A stretch of 64,000 nucleotides of DNA from Actinomadura rifamycini DSM 43936 (GCF_000425065.1 NZ_KE384301.1:1-64000); one strand, 5' to 3'; shown: positions 43,301 through 54,799, counted from the first letter of the stretch. Translations and numbers: made by a program. Notes: generated by a model from the sequence alone, not told the origin.

Positions 43301-44566
43301 TCAGCCGCGCCCGTCCGGTCCGGCGGCGTCCGGTCCGGCGTCCGGTCCGGCGGCGGGGCCGGTCCCGTCCAGTTCGGCGAGGACGGCGTCGTGGTGCTCG
43401 CCGAGGGCCGGCACGCGGCCGGGCGCCGCGTGGCGCCCGTACCGGACGGACCGGTAGGGCAGGCCGGGCACCTCGTACGGGGTGCCGTCGGCGGCGGTCG
43501 CGGGCACGAAGACGCCGGACGCCGCGACGTCCGGGGCGGTGCGGACCGCGCGGTAGCCGCGGACGGCGCCCGCGACGATCCCGGCGGCGGCCAGCGTCCC
43601 GACGGCCTCCTCGGAGGTCATCGCGCCGAACGCCGCGCTCAGCGCGGCCAGCAGCAGGGGGCGGTGCGCGACGCGCGCGGCGTTGTCGGCGAACCGCGGG
43701 TCGGCGGCCATGTCCGGGCGGCCGATCAGCTCGCACAGCCGGGCGAACCGCTCCCGGGTGTAGGCGGAGACGACGACGGCGCCGTCGGCGGTGCCGACCA
43801 CGTCGGCGGCGGGCGCCGCGCTCGGCTGCCCGTTGCCCGTGCGGACGGGCTCGGCGCCGGTCACGCCGTACTCGCCCCAGTTGACCGTCTGCAGGTGGAC
43901 GGCGACCTCCAGCAGGGACACCTCGATCTCGTCGCCCTCGCCGGTCCGCTCGCGGCGCAGCAGCGCGGCCAGGACCGCCTGCGCGACCACCAGCGCCGCC
44001 GCGTGGTCAACGACGGGGAACCCGACGCGCTGCGGCTCGCCGTCCGCGGCGCCGGTGACGGCCATGATGCCGCTCTCGGCCTGCGCGGCGATGTCCAGGC
44101 CGGGACGGGCGCGCGACGGGCCGCCGGTGCCGAAGCCGGTGACGGTGAGGTACACGGCGCGGGGGTTGACGGCGCGGACGTCGGCGGGTCCGAGCCCGAA
44201 GCGGGCGAGCACGCCGGGCCGCAGGTTCTGCGCGACCACGTCGGCGGACGCGGCGAGCCGCAGCGCCGCGGCCCGGTCGGCGGGGTCGCGCAGGTCGAGC
44301 ACGACGGCGCGCTTCCCCCGGTTGTAGCCGCGCATGATCGCCTCGCCGTAGGCGCCGATGCCGCGGGCCTGGTCGCCGCCCGGCGGCTCCACCTTGATCA
44401 CGTCCGCGCCGAGGTCGGCGAGCGTCTGGGTGCCGCCGGGGACCGCGATGTACTGGCCGAAGTCGACGACCCTGGTCCCGGCGAGCGGCGCGCCCGCGCC
44501 CGTCCCGCCCGTCCCGGCCGTTTCCTCCGTTCCGCTCGTTCCGCTCGTTCCGGCCATGCCGCTCAC
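43301..44566 (-). CDS. CaiB/BaiF family (class III) CoA transferase
   Basis: 421 residues. N-terminal region GTRVVDFGQYIAVPGGTQTLADLGADVIKVEPPGGDQAR, then NRGKRAVVLDLRDP and the catalytic-Asp region in ARPGLDIAAQAESGIMAVTG, which forms the aspartyl-CoA intermediate in this class. Activates an acid by moving CoA from a donor thioester. GTG at 44566 overlaps the hydratase stop; ATG at 44557 is an alternative. The Ser/Gly/Thr-rich leader and the Gly/Pro/Asp tail are low-complexity extensions. Confidence 0.9.
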   Translation of the reverse strand: MSGMAGTSGTSGTEETAGTGGTGAGAPLAGTRVVDFGQYIAVPGGTQTLADLGADVIKVEPPGGDQARGIGAYGEAIMRGYNRGKRAVVLDLRDPADRAAALRLAASADVVAQNLRPGVLARFGLGPADVRAVNPRAVYLTVTGFGTGGPSRARPGLDIAAQAESGIMAVTGAADGEPQRVGFPVVDHAAALVVAQAVLAALLRRERTGEGDEIEVSLLEVAVHLQTVNWGEYGVTGAEPVRTGNGQPSAAPAADVVGTADGAVVVSAYTRERFARLCELIGRPDMAADPRFADNAARVAHRPLLLAALSAAFGAMTSEEAVGTLAAAGIVAGAVRGYRAVRTAPDVAASGVFVPATAADGTPYEVPGLPYRSVRYGRHAAPGRVPALGEHHDAVLAELDGTGPAAGPDAGPDAAGPDGRG

Positions 44567-45372
44567 CGGCCCTCGAAGCGCGGGGCGCGCTTGTCCAGGA
44601 ACGCGGCGGCGGCCTCGCGGGCGTCGGCGCTGTGGGCGCAGCGGACCATCCGGTCGGCCTCCGCGCGCAGGTAGTCGCCCAGCGGGAGGGTCTGCGCGTC
44701 GAGCAGGCCGCGCTTGGCGTCGGCGACGGCCAGCGGCGCCTTCGCGGCGAGCCGCGCGGCGATCCCGGCGGCGTGCGCGGCGAGGGCGTCCGGCGGGACG
44801 ACGCCGTGCAGCAGCCCCGCGTCCGCCGCGGCCCGCGCGTCGAGCCGGCCGGGCAGCAGGAGCAGCTCGCGGGCGCGGGCGGGACCGGCCGCGCGGGTCA
44901 GGAACCAGGCCGTGCCGAGGTCGCCGGGCAGGCCGGCGTCCACGAACGCGGTGTTGAACACGGCGGTGCCGGCGGCGTACCGCAGGTCGCAGGCCAGCGC
45001 GAGCGCCAGCCCGGCGCCCGCGCAGGCGCCCGGGACCGCGGCGACGACGGGCTTGGGCATCTCGTGCAGCAGCACGGCGTTGCGGGTGCCCGCGAGCAGC
45101 CGGGTGCGGTCGCCGTCCGGCGACGTGCCGGTCAGGGCGCGGGTCCCGGGGGCGCCCGCGAGGTCGGCGCCGACGCAGAACGCCCCGCCGGCGCCGGTGA
45201 GCACCACGGCGCGGACGGCGTCGTCGCCCGCGGCCTCCTCCAGGGCGGCGGTCAGGGCGGCCGACAGTTCGCGGGACAGCGCGTTGCGGCGCCCGGGGCG
45301 GTTGAGAGTGATCGTCGCGACGCCGTGCGCCGCTTCGTACAGGACGGTCGGGGACGAGCCGGTGTCGGGCAA
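44563..45372 (-). CDS. Enoyl-CoA hydratase/isomerase (crotonase) family
   Basis: 269 residues. Oxyanion-hole segments GAFCVGADLAG and GACAGAGLALALACDLR are present. In the catalytic segment the sequence FNTAFVDAGLPGDLGTAWFLTR carries Asp in the PaaG/ECI-like pattern in place of one hydratase Glu, so isomerase or another crotonase reaction is as likely as hydration. TTG at 45372 is preferred because AAGGAGG lies 8 bases upstream; GTG at 45399 is the alternative. First gene of the five-gene leftward operon. Confidence 0.87.
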   Translation of the reverse strand: MPDTGSSPTVLYEAAHGVATITLNRPGRRNALSRELSAALTAALEEAAGDDAVRAVVLTGAGGAFCVGADLAGAPGTRALTGTSPDGDRTRLLAGTRNAVLLHEMPKPVVAAVPGACAGAGLALALACDLRYAAGTAVFNTAFVDAGLPGDLGTAWFLTRAAGPARARELLLLPGRLDARAAADAGLLHGVVPPDALAAHAAGIAARLAAKAPLAVADAKRGLLDAQTLPLGDYLRAEADRMVRCAHSADAREAAAAFLDKRAPRFEGR

Positions 45373-45461
45373 GGCGGTGGCCTCCTTCCACGTGCACACC
45401 AGGCTCGCGACGCGGACCGGCCCCCACCATCCGGATCCGGCACAGCGCACGGCTCAATATG

Positions 45462-45477
45462 CTGTGACGATTCACAG
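45462..45477. promoter_or_regulatory. 16-bp palindrome CTGTGACGATTCACAG, candidate PucR operator
   Basis: CTGTGA-CGAT-TCACAG, perfect 6-bp arms, in the 119-base region between the catabolic operon and the PucR gene. CAATAT at 45455-45460 could be the -10 of the regulator, putting the palindrome at its transcription start. Confidence 0.55.
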
Positions 45478-45491
45478 AAACGGAGGTGCGC

Positions 45492-46700
45492 GTGACCGAG
45501 GGCTACGCCGGGGTCGTGCGGCGGCTGGAACCCCGCGTGCCGACGCTGGCGCGCGCGGTGGTCGCGGACTACGCCGCGCGCTCGCCGCTGTACGGGGACC
45601 GGATCCCCCTCCAGCTCCAGACGGTCATGGCGAGCACGTGCCGGCTGACGCTGCGGCTCATGCTCGGCTCGCTGCTGGACCGCGACGTCCGGGAGGAGGA
45701 CCTGCGGCTCGTGCGGGAACGCGCCCGCGAGCGGGCGGCGGAGGGGGTGCCGTTCCAGGAGTACATCCGGGCGCTGCACGGCTGCCTGAACGCGCTGTGG
45801 GACGAGCTGGGCGCGGCCCTCGCGGACGCGCCGGCGGCGCTCGCCCCCGCGATGCGGCGCGCCCACGACGTGAACGACGCCCTCCAGGAGGCGGGCGCCG
45901 CGGGGTACGACGAGCACGCCCGCACCGCGGCCGCCGAGTACGCCCGCGACGGCGCCCGGGTCGTGTCCGCGCTGCTCGCCGGGGACCCGTCCCCGCTGGT
46001 CGCCCACTTCCAGGGCGAGGTGCCCGCCGTGCTCACCCTCGTGGTCGTGGAGCTGCCGCCGGAGCCGCCGCCCGCCGCGGCGGACGAGGTCGACCCGGCG
46101 GCGCGGCGCGTCACGGCGCACCGCCGGGCCCGGCGGATCCTGGACGCCCTGGAGCGGCTCTACGGTGCCGAGCCGCCCGCCGACCTGCGCGCGTCCGGCG
46201 GCGTCCTGCTGCTCACCGGGGCGCTGGACGCCGAGGTGGACGCCGGGGTGCTCGCCGAGCGGGTCGGGCGGGCCGCGGGCGGGCCGGTCACGCTGGCCGC
46301 CGAGCCGGTCCGGGCGCCCGGGGAGGCGCCGGCGGCGGCCGCCGCGGCGCGCCGGATCCTGCGGATCGTGCGCGGCACCGGCCGCCCGCCCGGCGCGTAC
46401 CGGCTGGCGGACGTGGCGCTGGAGTACCACCTCGGCGCCGACTCGCGGGCCGCGCCCGTCCTGCTCGCGGCGATGGCGCCGCTGGCGGGCCGCGCCGAGC
46501 TGTGGGAGACGCTGCTGGCCTACTTCGCGCGGGACCTCGACCGGCGCGGCGCCGCCCGCGCGCTGGGCGTGCACCCCAACACCGTCGACAACCGGCTGGC
46601 CCGCGTGCACGCGCTGACCGGCGTGGACGTCACGACGGCGGACGGGCTGCTGACCGCGGCCGTCGCGGTCGCGCACCACCGGCGCGCGGCGGCGCCCTGA
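45492..46700 (+). CDS. PucR/CdaR-family transcriptional regulator
   Basis: 402 residues. The N-terminal half is an all-helical effector region of the RsbRD-like type (DRDVREEDLRLVRERARERAAEGVPFQEYIRALHG). The C-terminal HTH_30 domain is recognisable: YFARDLDRRGAARALGVHPNTVDNRLARVHALTGVDVTTADG. GTG at 45492 is 5 bases after GGAGG; GTG at 45486 overlaps that site and is rejected. Divergent from the acyl-CoA operon, which it most likely controls with its own gene through the palindrome at 45462-45477. Confidence 0.9.
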   Translation: MTEGYAGVVRRLEPRVPTLARAVVADYAARSPLYGDRIPLQLQTVMASTCRLTLRLMLGSLLDRDVREEDLRLVRERARERAAEGVPFQEYIRALHGCLNALWDELGAALADAPAALAPAMRRAHDVNDALQEAGAAGYDEHARTAAAEYARDGARVVSALLAGDPSPLVAHFQGEVPAVLTLVVVELPPEPPPAAADEVDPAARRVTAHRRARRILDALERLYGAEPPADLRASGGVLLLTGALDAEVDAGVLAERVGRAAGGPVTLAAEPVRAPGEAPAAAAAARRILRIVRGTGRPPGAYRLADVALEYHLGADSRAAPVLLAAMAPLAGRAELWETLLAYFARDLDRRGAARALGVHPNTVDNRLARVHALTGVDVTTADGLLTAAVAVAHHRRAAAP

Positions 46701-46715
46701 CCGCCGCGGCCCGGG

Positions 46716-47498
46716 TCAGCGGGCCAGCCGCTCCGCCAGCACGCGCGGCGCGTCGACCAGCGACGGCCCGTACCAGGTGAGGTGCCGGCCGTCGACGAGG
46801 ACGCAGTCGAGGCCGGGGAACGCCTCGGGGCCGTCGTCGGCGGTGAACCGGTACGGCTCGTTCGGCAGGACGACGAGGTCGGCCCCCGACGCGTTCAGCT
46901 CGCCGATCGGGATCTTCGGGTACCGCTCCGGGTGGTCGGCGTAGACGTTCGCGACGCCGAGGCGGGCGAGGACGTCGCCGGTGAAGGTGTCGCGCCCGAC
47001 GACCATCCACGGGCGCCGCCAGATCGGGACGACCGCGGCGCGCGGCGGGCCGGGCGCGGTGGCGGCCCACGCCCGGTCGGCGTCGTCCAGCCAGGACGGG
47101 ACGGGGACGCGGCAGCCCTCGGCGAGCATGCGGCGCAGCGAGCCGAGGGCCTCCTCGACCGTCCGGATCCGCGTCATCCACACGGGGATACCGGCGGCGC
47201 GCAGGGCGTCGACGTCGGCGGGCCGGTTCTCCTCGGTGTTGCCGACGACGACGTCCGGGCGCAGGGCGGCGATGCGGTCCACGTCGGGGTTCTTGGTGCC
47301 GCGGACGCGCGGGACGTCCAGGTCCGCGGGGTGCGTGCACCAGTCGGTGGCGCCGGCGAGCAGGCCGGGCGCGGCGGCCGCGACGGTCTCGGTGAGGGAC
47401 GGGACGATCGACACGACGCGGCGCACCCGGTCCGGGACGGGGACCGGGTGGCCGGTGTCGTCGCGCGGAACGCCCGCCGGTCCCCGCGGAGCCGTCAT
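46716..47498 (-). CDS. BtuF-like metal-receptor (PF01497) protein without signal peptide
   Basis: 260 residues. RRVVSIVPSLTETVAAAAPGLLAGATDWCTHPADLDVPRVRGTKNPDVDRIAALRPDVVVGNTEENR is the N-terminal lobe of helical-backbone cobalamin/siderophore receptors; the second lobe ends PFRFTADDG-like (PYRFTADDGPEAFPGLDCVLVDG). There is no signal peptide or lipobox, so it should stay in the cytosol, unlike true BtuF. ATG at 47498 overlaps the stop of the B12-dependent mutase gene (ATGA). It may hold or hand over cobalamin to that enzyme; this is inference from coupling. Confidence 0.8.
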   Translation of the reverse strand: MTAPRGPAGVPRDDTGHPVPVPDRVRRVVSIVPSLTETVAAAAPGLLAGATDWCTHPADLDVPRVRGTKNPDVDRIAALRPDVVVGNTEENRPADVDALRAAGIPVWMTRIRTVEEALGSLRRMLAEGCRVPVPSWLDDADRAWAATAPGPPRAAVVPIWRRPWMVVGRDTFTGDVLARLGVANVYADHPERYPKIPIGELNASGADLVVLPNEPYRFTADDGPEAFPGLDCVLVDGRHLTWYGPSLVDAPRVLAERLAR

Positions 47499-50400
47499 AC
47501 GTTGCGGCGGTACTGGCCGCCGACCTCGAAGAACGCGTCGGTGATCTGCTGGAGGGTGCAGACCCGCGCGGCGTCCATCAGGACGGCGAACACGTTGCCG
47601 CCGGAGCGGGCCGCGTCCTGCAGGGCGGCGAGGGCCGCGCCGGACTCGTCGCGGTGCGCCGCCCGGTGGGCGCGGACCCGCTCGAGCTGCGAGCGCTTCT
47701 CCTCCTCGGTGGCGCGGGCGAGCTCGATCGTGTCGGGCGTCCCGTCGCCGCCGTCCGGGGCGCGGAACGTGTTCACGCCGATGATCGGCAGGGACCCGTC
47801 GTGCTTGCGGTGCTCGTACAGGATCGACTCGTCCTGGATGCGGCCGCGCTGGTAGCCGGTCTCCATCGCGCCGAGCACGCCGCCGCGCTCGCTGATCCGG
47901 TCGAACTCCGTCAGCACCGCCTCCTCGACGAGGTCGGTCAGCTCGTCGATGATGAACGAGCCCTGCAGCGGGTTCTCGTTCATCGCCAGGCCCCACTCCC
48001 GGTTGATGATCATCTGGATGGCGAGGGCGCGGCGGACGGACTCGGCGGTGGGCGTCGTGACGGCCTCGTCGTAGGCGTTGGTGTGCAGGCTGTTGCAGTT
48101 GTCGTAGACGGCGATGAGGGCCTGCAGCGTGGTGCGGATGTCGTTGAAGTGCATCTCCTGCGCGTGCAGGGAGCGCCCGGACGTCTGCACGTGGTACTTG
48201 AGCTTCTGGCTGCGCTCGTTGGCTCCGTACCGGTCGCGCATGGCCACGGCCCAGATGCGGCGGGCGACGCGGCCGAGGACGCTGTACTCGGGGTCCATGC
48301 CGTTGGAGAAGAAGAACGACAGGTTGGGCGCGAAGTCGTCGACGTCCATGCCGCGCGCCAGGTAGGACTCGACGTAGGTGAACCCGTTGGCGAGCGTGAA
48401 CGCGAGCTGGCTGATGGGGTTCGCGCCGGCCTCGGCGATGTGGTAGCCGGAGATCGACACCGAGTAGAAGTTGCGGACGCGGTTGGCGATGAACCACTCC
48501 TGGATGTCGCCCATCATCCGCAGGGAGAACTCGGTGGAGAAGATGCAGGTGTTCTGCCCCTGGTCCTCCTTGAGGATGTCGGCCTGCACCGTGCCGCGGA
48601 CGGTCGACAGGACCCGCGCGCGGATCTCCGCGGCCTCGGCGCCGGACGGCTCGCGGCCCTCCTCCTCGCGGAACCGGTCGAGGCCCTGGTCGATGGCGGC
48701 GTTGAGGAAGAACGCCAGGATCGTCGGCGCCGGGCCGTTGATCGTCATCGACACCGAGGTGGTGGGCGAGGACAGGTCGAAGCCGTCATAGAGGGCCTTC
48801 ATGTCGTCCAGCGTCGCGATGGACACGCCGGACGTGCCGACCTTGCCGTAGACGTCGGGACGCTCGTCGGGGTCGCGGCCGTAGAGGGTGACGGAGTCGA
48901 ACGCGGTGGACAGCCGGGTCGCGGGCTGCCCCTCCGACAGGAGCTTGAAGCGGCGGTTGGTGCGGAACGGGTCGCCCTCCCCGGCGAACATCCGCGCCGG
49001 GTCCTCGTTGTCGCGCTTGAACGGGAAGACCCCGGCGGTGAACGGGAACTTCCCGGGGAGGTTCTCGTTGCGCAGGAACCGCAGCAGCTCGCCGTGGTCG
49101 GTGAAGCGGGGCAGGGCGACGCGGGGGATGCGGCTGCCCGACAGGGACTCGCGGGTCAGCGGCGTGCGCAGCTCCCGGTCGCGGATCCGCACGACCTGCT
49201 CGTCCCCGGAGTAGGACTCCACGACCGACGGCCACTCCTCGAGCAGCGCGGCGTCGCGGGGGTCGACGTCCCGGCGGGCCCGCTCGAGCAGCTCCTCGAC
49301 CTCGGCGGCGTCGGTGAGCTCGGCGCGGACCTCGGCGAGCCGCTGCACCCGCCGGACGGCCGCCATCTGCCGCTCGGTCTCGGCGTGGTAGCCGCGGACG
49401 GTGTCGGCGATCTCCGACAGGTACCGGACGCGGTTCGGCGGGATGACGGTGGCGGCGCCGGTCGAGACCTTGGTGTCGACCTCCGGCAGCACGCCGTCCG
49501 CGGCCGGCAGCCCGTGCTCGGCGAGGAGCCCGCCGAGGTGCCGGTAGAGGGCGGTGACGCCGTCGTCGTCGAACGTCGCGGCACTGGTCCCGAACACCGG
49601 CATGTCCTCGGGGCGGCTGCCGAACGCCTCCCGGTTGCGGACGAGCTGGCGCGAGACGTCGCGCAGCGCGTCGCGCGCCCCGCGCCGCTCGAACTTGTTG
49701 ATCGCGACGACGTCGGCGAAGTCGAGCATGTCGATCTTCTCGAGCTGGGACGCGGCGCCGAACTCGGGCGTCATCACGTACAGCGACGTGTCGACGAGCG
49801 GGACGATCGCGGCGTCGCCCTGCCCGATGCCGGGCGTCTCCAGGATCACCAGGTCGTATCCGGCGGCCTTGCAGGCGGCGATGATGTCGGCGGTGCCGTC
49901 GGGCAGTTCGCGGGCGCCGCGGGTGGCCAGCGAGCGGAAGAACACGCGGTCGCCGTCCAGGGCGTTCATCCGGATGCGGTCGCCGAGCAGGGCGCCGCCG
50001 CCGCGCCGCCGGGTCGGGTCCACCGCCAGGACGGCGACGCGGAGCCCGTCGCGCCGGTCGACGCGGAACCGCCGCACCAGCTCGTCGGTGAGGGAGGACT
50101 TGCCGGACCCGCCGGTGCCGGTGATGCCGAGGACCGGGACGGTGCGGGCCGCCGCGGCGTCGGCGAGCGCGGCGCGGTCGGCGTCCGGGAGCCGCCCGGC
50201 CTGCAGGCAGGTGATCGTCCGGGCGAGGGCGCGCCGGTCCCCCGCGATGACGGCGTCGGCGGTCGCGGGCTCGGCGGCGAGGTCGACGTCGCAGTCCCGG
50301 ACCAGCTCGTTGATCATGCCGGGGAGGCCGAGGCGCTGCCCGTCCTCCGGGGAGAAGATCCGCACGTCCGAGGCCGCCAGCCGGGCGATCTCCTCGTGCA

Positions 50401-50731
50401 CGATGACGCCCCCGCCGCCGCCGAACACCCGCACCTGCTCGGCGCCGGCCTCCTTGAGGCTGCGCGAGAGGAACTCGAAGTACTCGACGTGCCCGCCCTG
50501 GTAGGAGCTGATCGCGACGCCCTGGGCGTCCTCCTCCAGCACGGCGTCGACGACCTCGCGCACCGACCTGTCGTGCCCCAGGTGCACCACCTCGGCGCCC
50601 TGCGCCTGCAGGATGCGCCGCATGATGTTGATGGCCGCGTCGTGCCCGTCGAACAGCGCCGCCGCCGTCACGAACCGCACCGGATGCACCGGAACGTGCA
50701 GTTCCCCGGAGGAACCCGTCACCGTCTCCAC
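47495..50731 (-). CDS. icmF: Fused isobutyryl-CoA mutase (IcmF), B12-dependent with G-protein chaperone domain
   Basis: 1078 residues in the IcmF order: B12-binding domain (about 20-150) with DGH (28-30), H30 being the lower cobalt ligand; GTPase chaperone of the MeaB type with P-loop GTGGSGKS (205-212), DPTRRRGGGALLGDR and NKFERRG; linker; and C-terminal TIM-barrel mutase (about 560-1078) with TFDSVTLYGRDPDERPDVYGKVGTSGVSIATLDDM-type elements. Interconverts isobutyryl-CoA and butyryl-CoA and often related acyl-CoAs, with self-repair by the GTPase. GTG at 50731 gives normal length; GTG at 50722 is possible. Confidence 0.92.
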   Translation of the reverse strand: METVTGSSGELHVPVHPVRFVTAAALFDGHDAAINIMRRILQAQGAEVVHLGHDRSVREVVDAVLEEDAQGVAISSYQGGHVEYFEFLSRSLKEAGAEQVRVFGGGGGVIVHEEIARLAASDVRIFSPEDGQRLGLPGMINELVRDCDVDLAAEPATADAVIAGDRRALARTITCLQAGRLPDADRAALADAAAARTVPVLGITGTGGSGKSSLTDELVRRFRVDRRDGLRVAVLAVDPTRRRGGGALLGDRIRMNALDGDRVFFRSLATRGARELPDGTADIIAACKAAGYDLVILETPGIGQGDAAIVPLVDTSLYVMTPEFGAASQLEKIDMLDFADVVAINKFERRGARDALRDVSRQLVRNREAFGSRPEDMPVFGTSAATFDDDGVTALYRHLGGLLAEHGLPAADGVLPEVDTKVSTGAATVIPPNRVRYLSEIADTVRGYHAETERQMAAVRRVQRLAEVRAELTDAAEVEELLERARRDVDPRDAALLEEWPSVVESYSGDEQVVRIRDRELRTPLTRESLSGSRIPRVALPRFTDHGELLRFLRNENLPGKFPFTAGVFPFKRDNEDPARMFAGEGDPFRTNRRFKLLSEGQPATRLSTAFDSVTLYGRDPDERPDVYGKVGTSGVSIATLDDMKALYDGFDLSSPTTSVSMTINGPAPTILAFFLNAAIDQGLDRFREEEGREPSGAEAAEIRARVLSTVRGTVQADILKEDQGQNTCIFSTEFSLRMMGDIQEWFIANRVRNFYSVSISGYHIAEAGANPISQLAFTLANGFTYVESYLARGMDVDDFAPNLSFFFSNGMDPEYSVLGRVARRIWAVAMRDRYGANERSQKLKYHVQTSGRSLHAQEMHFNDIRTTLQALIAVYDNCNSLHTNAYDEAVTTPTAESVRRALAIQMIINREWGLAMNENPLQGSFIIDELTDLVEEAVLTEFDRISERGGVLGAMETGYQRGRIQDESILYEHRKHDGSLPIIGVNTFRAPDGGDGTPDTIELARATEEEKRSQLERVRAHRAAHRDESGAALAALQDAARSGGNVFAVLMDAARVCTLQQITDAFFEVGGQYRRNV

Positions 50732-50776
50732 CCCCGCCCCTCGGGCCGACCGTGGACCCTTGGACATCCAATATTT

Positions 50777-50795
50777 GGAAGCTAAAATAGTTTCC
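50777..50795. promoter_or_regulatory. 19-bp near-palindrome GGAAGCTAAAATAGTTTCC, candidate MarR operator
   Basis: Arms GGAAGCTA/TAGTTTCC differ at one position. It contains TAAAAT (50783-50788), the predicted -10 for the MarR gene, and on the other strand TATTTT (50784-50789) for icmF. A second perfect palindrome CCAATATTTGG is at 50768-50778. One regulator bound here would block both promoters. Confidence 0.6.
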
Positions 50796-51326
50796 GTGCG
50801 CGAATCGGTCAAGACGACATACGGTGGTGCGATGCCCGCCCCCGACCCCATCGCCGAGGCCCACCGCCAGTGGAGCGCCCGCTGGCCCGAGCACGCCGAC
50901 CACATGGCGGCCGTCACCTCGGTGATGCGCGCCCAGCAGCTCCTGCTGAGCCGCATCGAGGCCGTCCTCAAGCCGTACGGTCTCACGTTCGCCGCCTACG
51001 AGGCGCTGCGCCTGCTGGCGTTCGCCCGCTCCGGCACCCTCCCGATGGGCAAGATGGGCACCCGGCTCATGGTCCACCCCGCCTCGGTCACCAACGTGAT
51101 CGGACGGCTCGAGGGCCGCGGCCTCGTCGGCCGCGCCCCCTCCCCCGACGACCGCCGCGTCGTCCTCGCGACCATCACCCCCGCGGGCCGCGACCTCGCC
51201 GAGGACGCGACGGCCGCGCTGAACGCGTCCGGCTTCGGGATCGCCGGCCTGCCCGCCGAGGGGGCCGCCGCCATCCGCGCCGCCCTCCACCCCGTCCGCC
51301 GCGTCACCGGCGACGTCGAGGACTGA
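50796..51326 (+). CDS. MarR-family transcriptional regulator
   Basis: 176 residues. Winged helix-turn-helix with MGKMGTRLMVHPASVTNVIGRLEGRGLVGRAPSPDDRRVVLATITPAGRDL, the MarR recognition helix and wing with the D-x-R motif. GTG at 50796 was chosen because TAAAAT ends 7 bases before it (leaderless); ATG at 50832 would shorten it by 12 residues and lacks a Shine-Dalgarno. Divergent from icmF; operator overlaps both promoters, so it probably represses icmF and itself in response to an acyl-CoA or related ligand. Confidence 0.87.
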   Translation: MRESVKTTYGGAMPAPDPIAEAHRQWSARWPEHADHMAAVTSVMRAQQLLLSRIEAVLKPYGLTFAAYEALRLLAFARSGTLPMGKMGTRLMVHPASVTNVIGRLEGRGLVGRAPSPDDRRVVLATITPAGRDLAEDATAALNASGFGIAGLPAEGAAAIRAALHPVRRVTGDVED

Positions 51327-51332
51327 CCGCCG

Positions 51333-51371
51333 CCCCCGCCGCCCGGGGCCGACCGGCGCGGACGGCGGGGG
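51333..51371. terminator. Weak hairpin between MarR and UvrA-like genes
   Basis: CCCCCGCCG/CGGCGGGGG, 9-bp stem with 21-base loop, between convergent genes. Confidence 0.3.
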
Positions 51372-51380
51372 GACCGCAGG

Positions 51381-53792
<2,412 letters not shown>

Positions 53793-53935
53793 CGTGTCTC
53801 CATCATGTCGGGCGGGGCCGCCGTCGCGGCCCCGTCTGCGTCGCCTCGGCGGGCGCCGGCCTCATCGGCGCGGTCGCGGCGACGGTCATTGTGCACCTGA
53901 TCGCCGGATCCCGCCTCCGGCCCCGTCCGGGGCGC

Positions 53936-54346
53936 TCAGTCCGCCTCCTGGATGCGGACCATGTTGCCCGCGGGGTCGCGGAAGGCGCAGTCCCGGACGC
54001 CGTAGGGCTGGTCGGTCGGCTCCTGGACGACCTCGGCGTCGACGGCCCGCAGCCGCGCGAAGACGCCGTCGACGTCGGGCGCCGCCAGCAGGATGCTCGC
54101 GAACGTGCCCTTGGCCATCATCTCGGCGATCATGCGGCGCTCGTCGTCGGTGACGCCGGGGTCGGCCGACGGCGGGTACAGCACGATCGACGTGCCGGGC
54201 TGCCCGGGCGGGCCGACCGTGATCCACCGCATGCCCTCGTAGCCGATGTCCTTGCGGACCTCGAACCCGAGGGCGTCGCGGTAGAACGCCAGCGCCGCGT
54301 CGGCGTCGTCGTGCGGAAGGAAGCTCGAGGAAATGGTGACGTCCAT
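53936..54346 (-). CDS. VOC (glyoxalase/bleomycin-resistance) superfamily protein
   Basis: 136 residues, two beta-alpha-beta3 modules. Starts ISSSFLPHDDADAALAFYRDALGFEVRKD and ends DQPYGVRDCAFRDPAGNMVRIQE, typical of the single-domain VOC family. Metal ligands are not all evident: an N-terminal His (H13) and a C-terminal Glu are candidates. Ten bases after the AraC-type regulator gene, a pairing widespread in actinobacteria; the substrate is unknown. Confidence 0.88.
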   Translation of the reverse strand: MDVTISSSFLPHDDADAALAFYRDALGFEVRKDIGYEGMRWITVGPPGQPGTSIVLYPPSADPGVTDDERRMIAEMMAKGTFASILLAAPDVDGVFARLRAVDAEVVQEPTDQPYGVRDCAFRDPAGNMVRIQEAD

Positions 54347-54355
54347 GCCGTCACG

Positions 54356-54799
<444 letters not shown>

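Noticed and set aside
40833..43736. One giant dehydrogenase-transporter fusion on the minus strand
   Set aside because: The frame upstream of 41939 is antisense-free but overlaps the MFS gene in another phase; the GTGA overlap shows separate genes.
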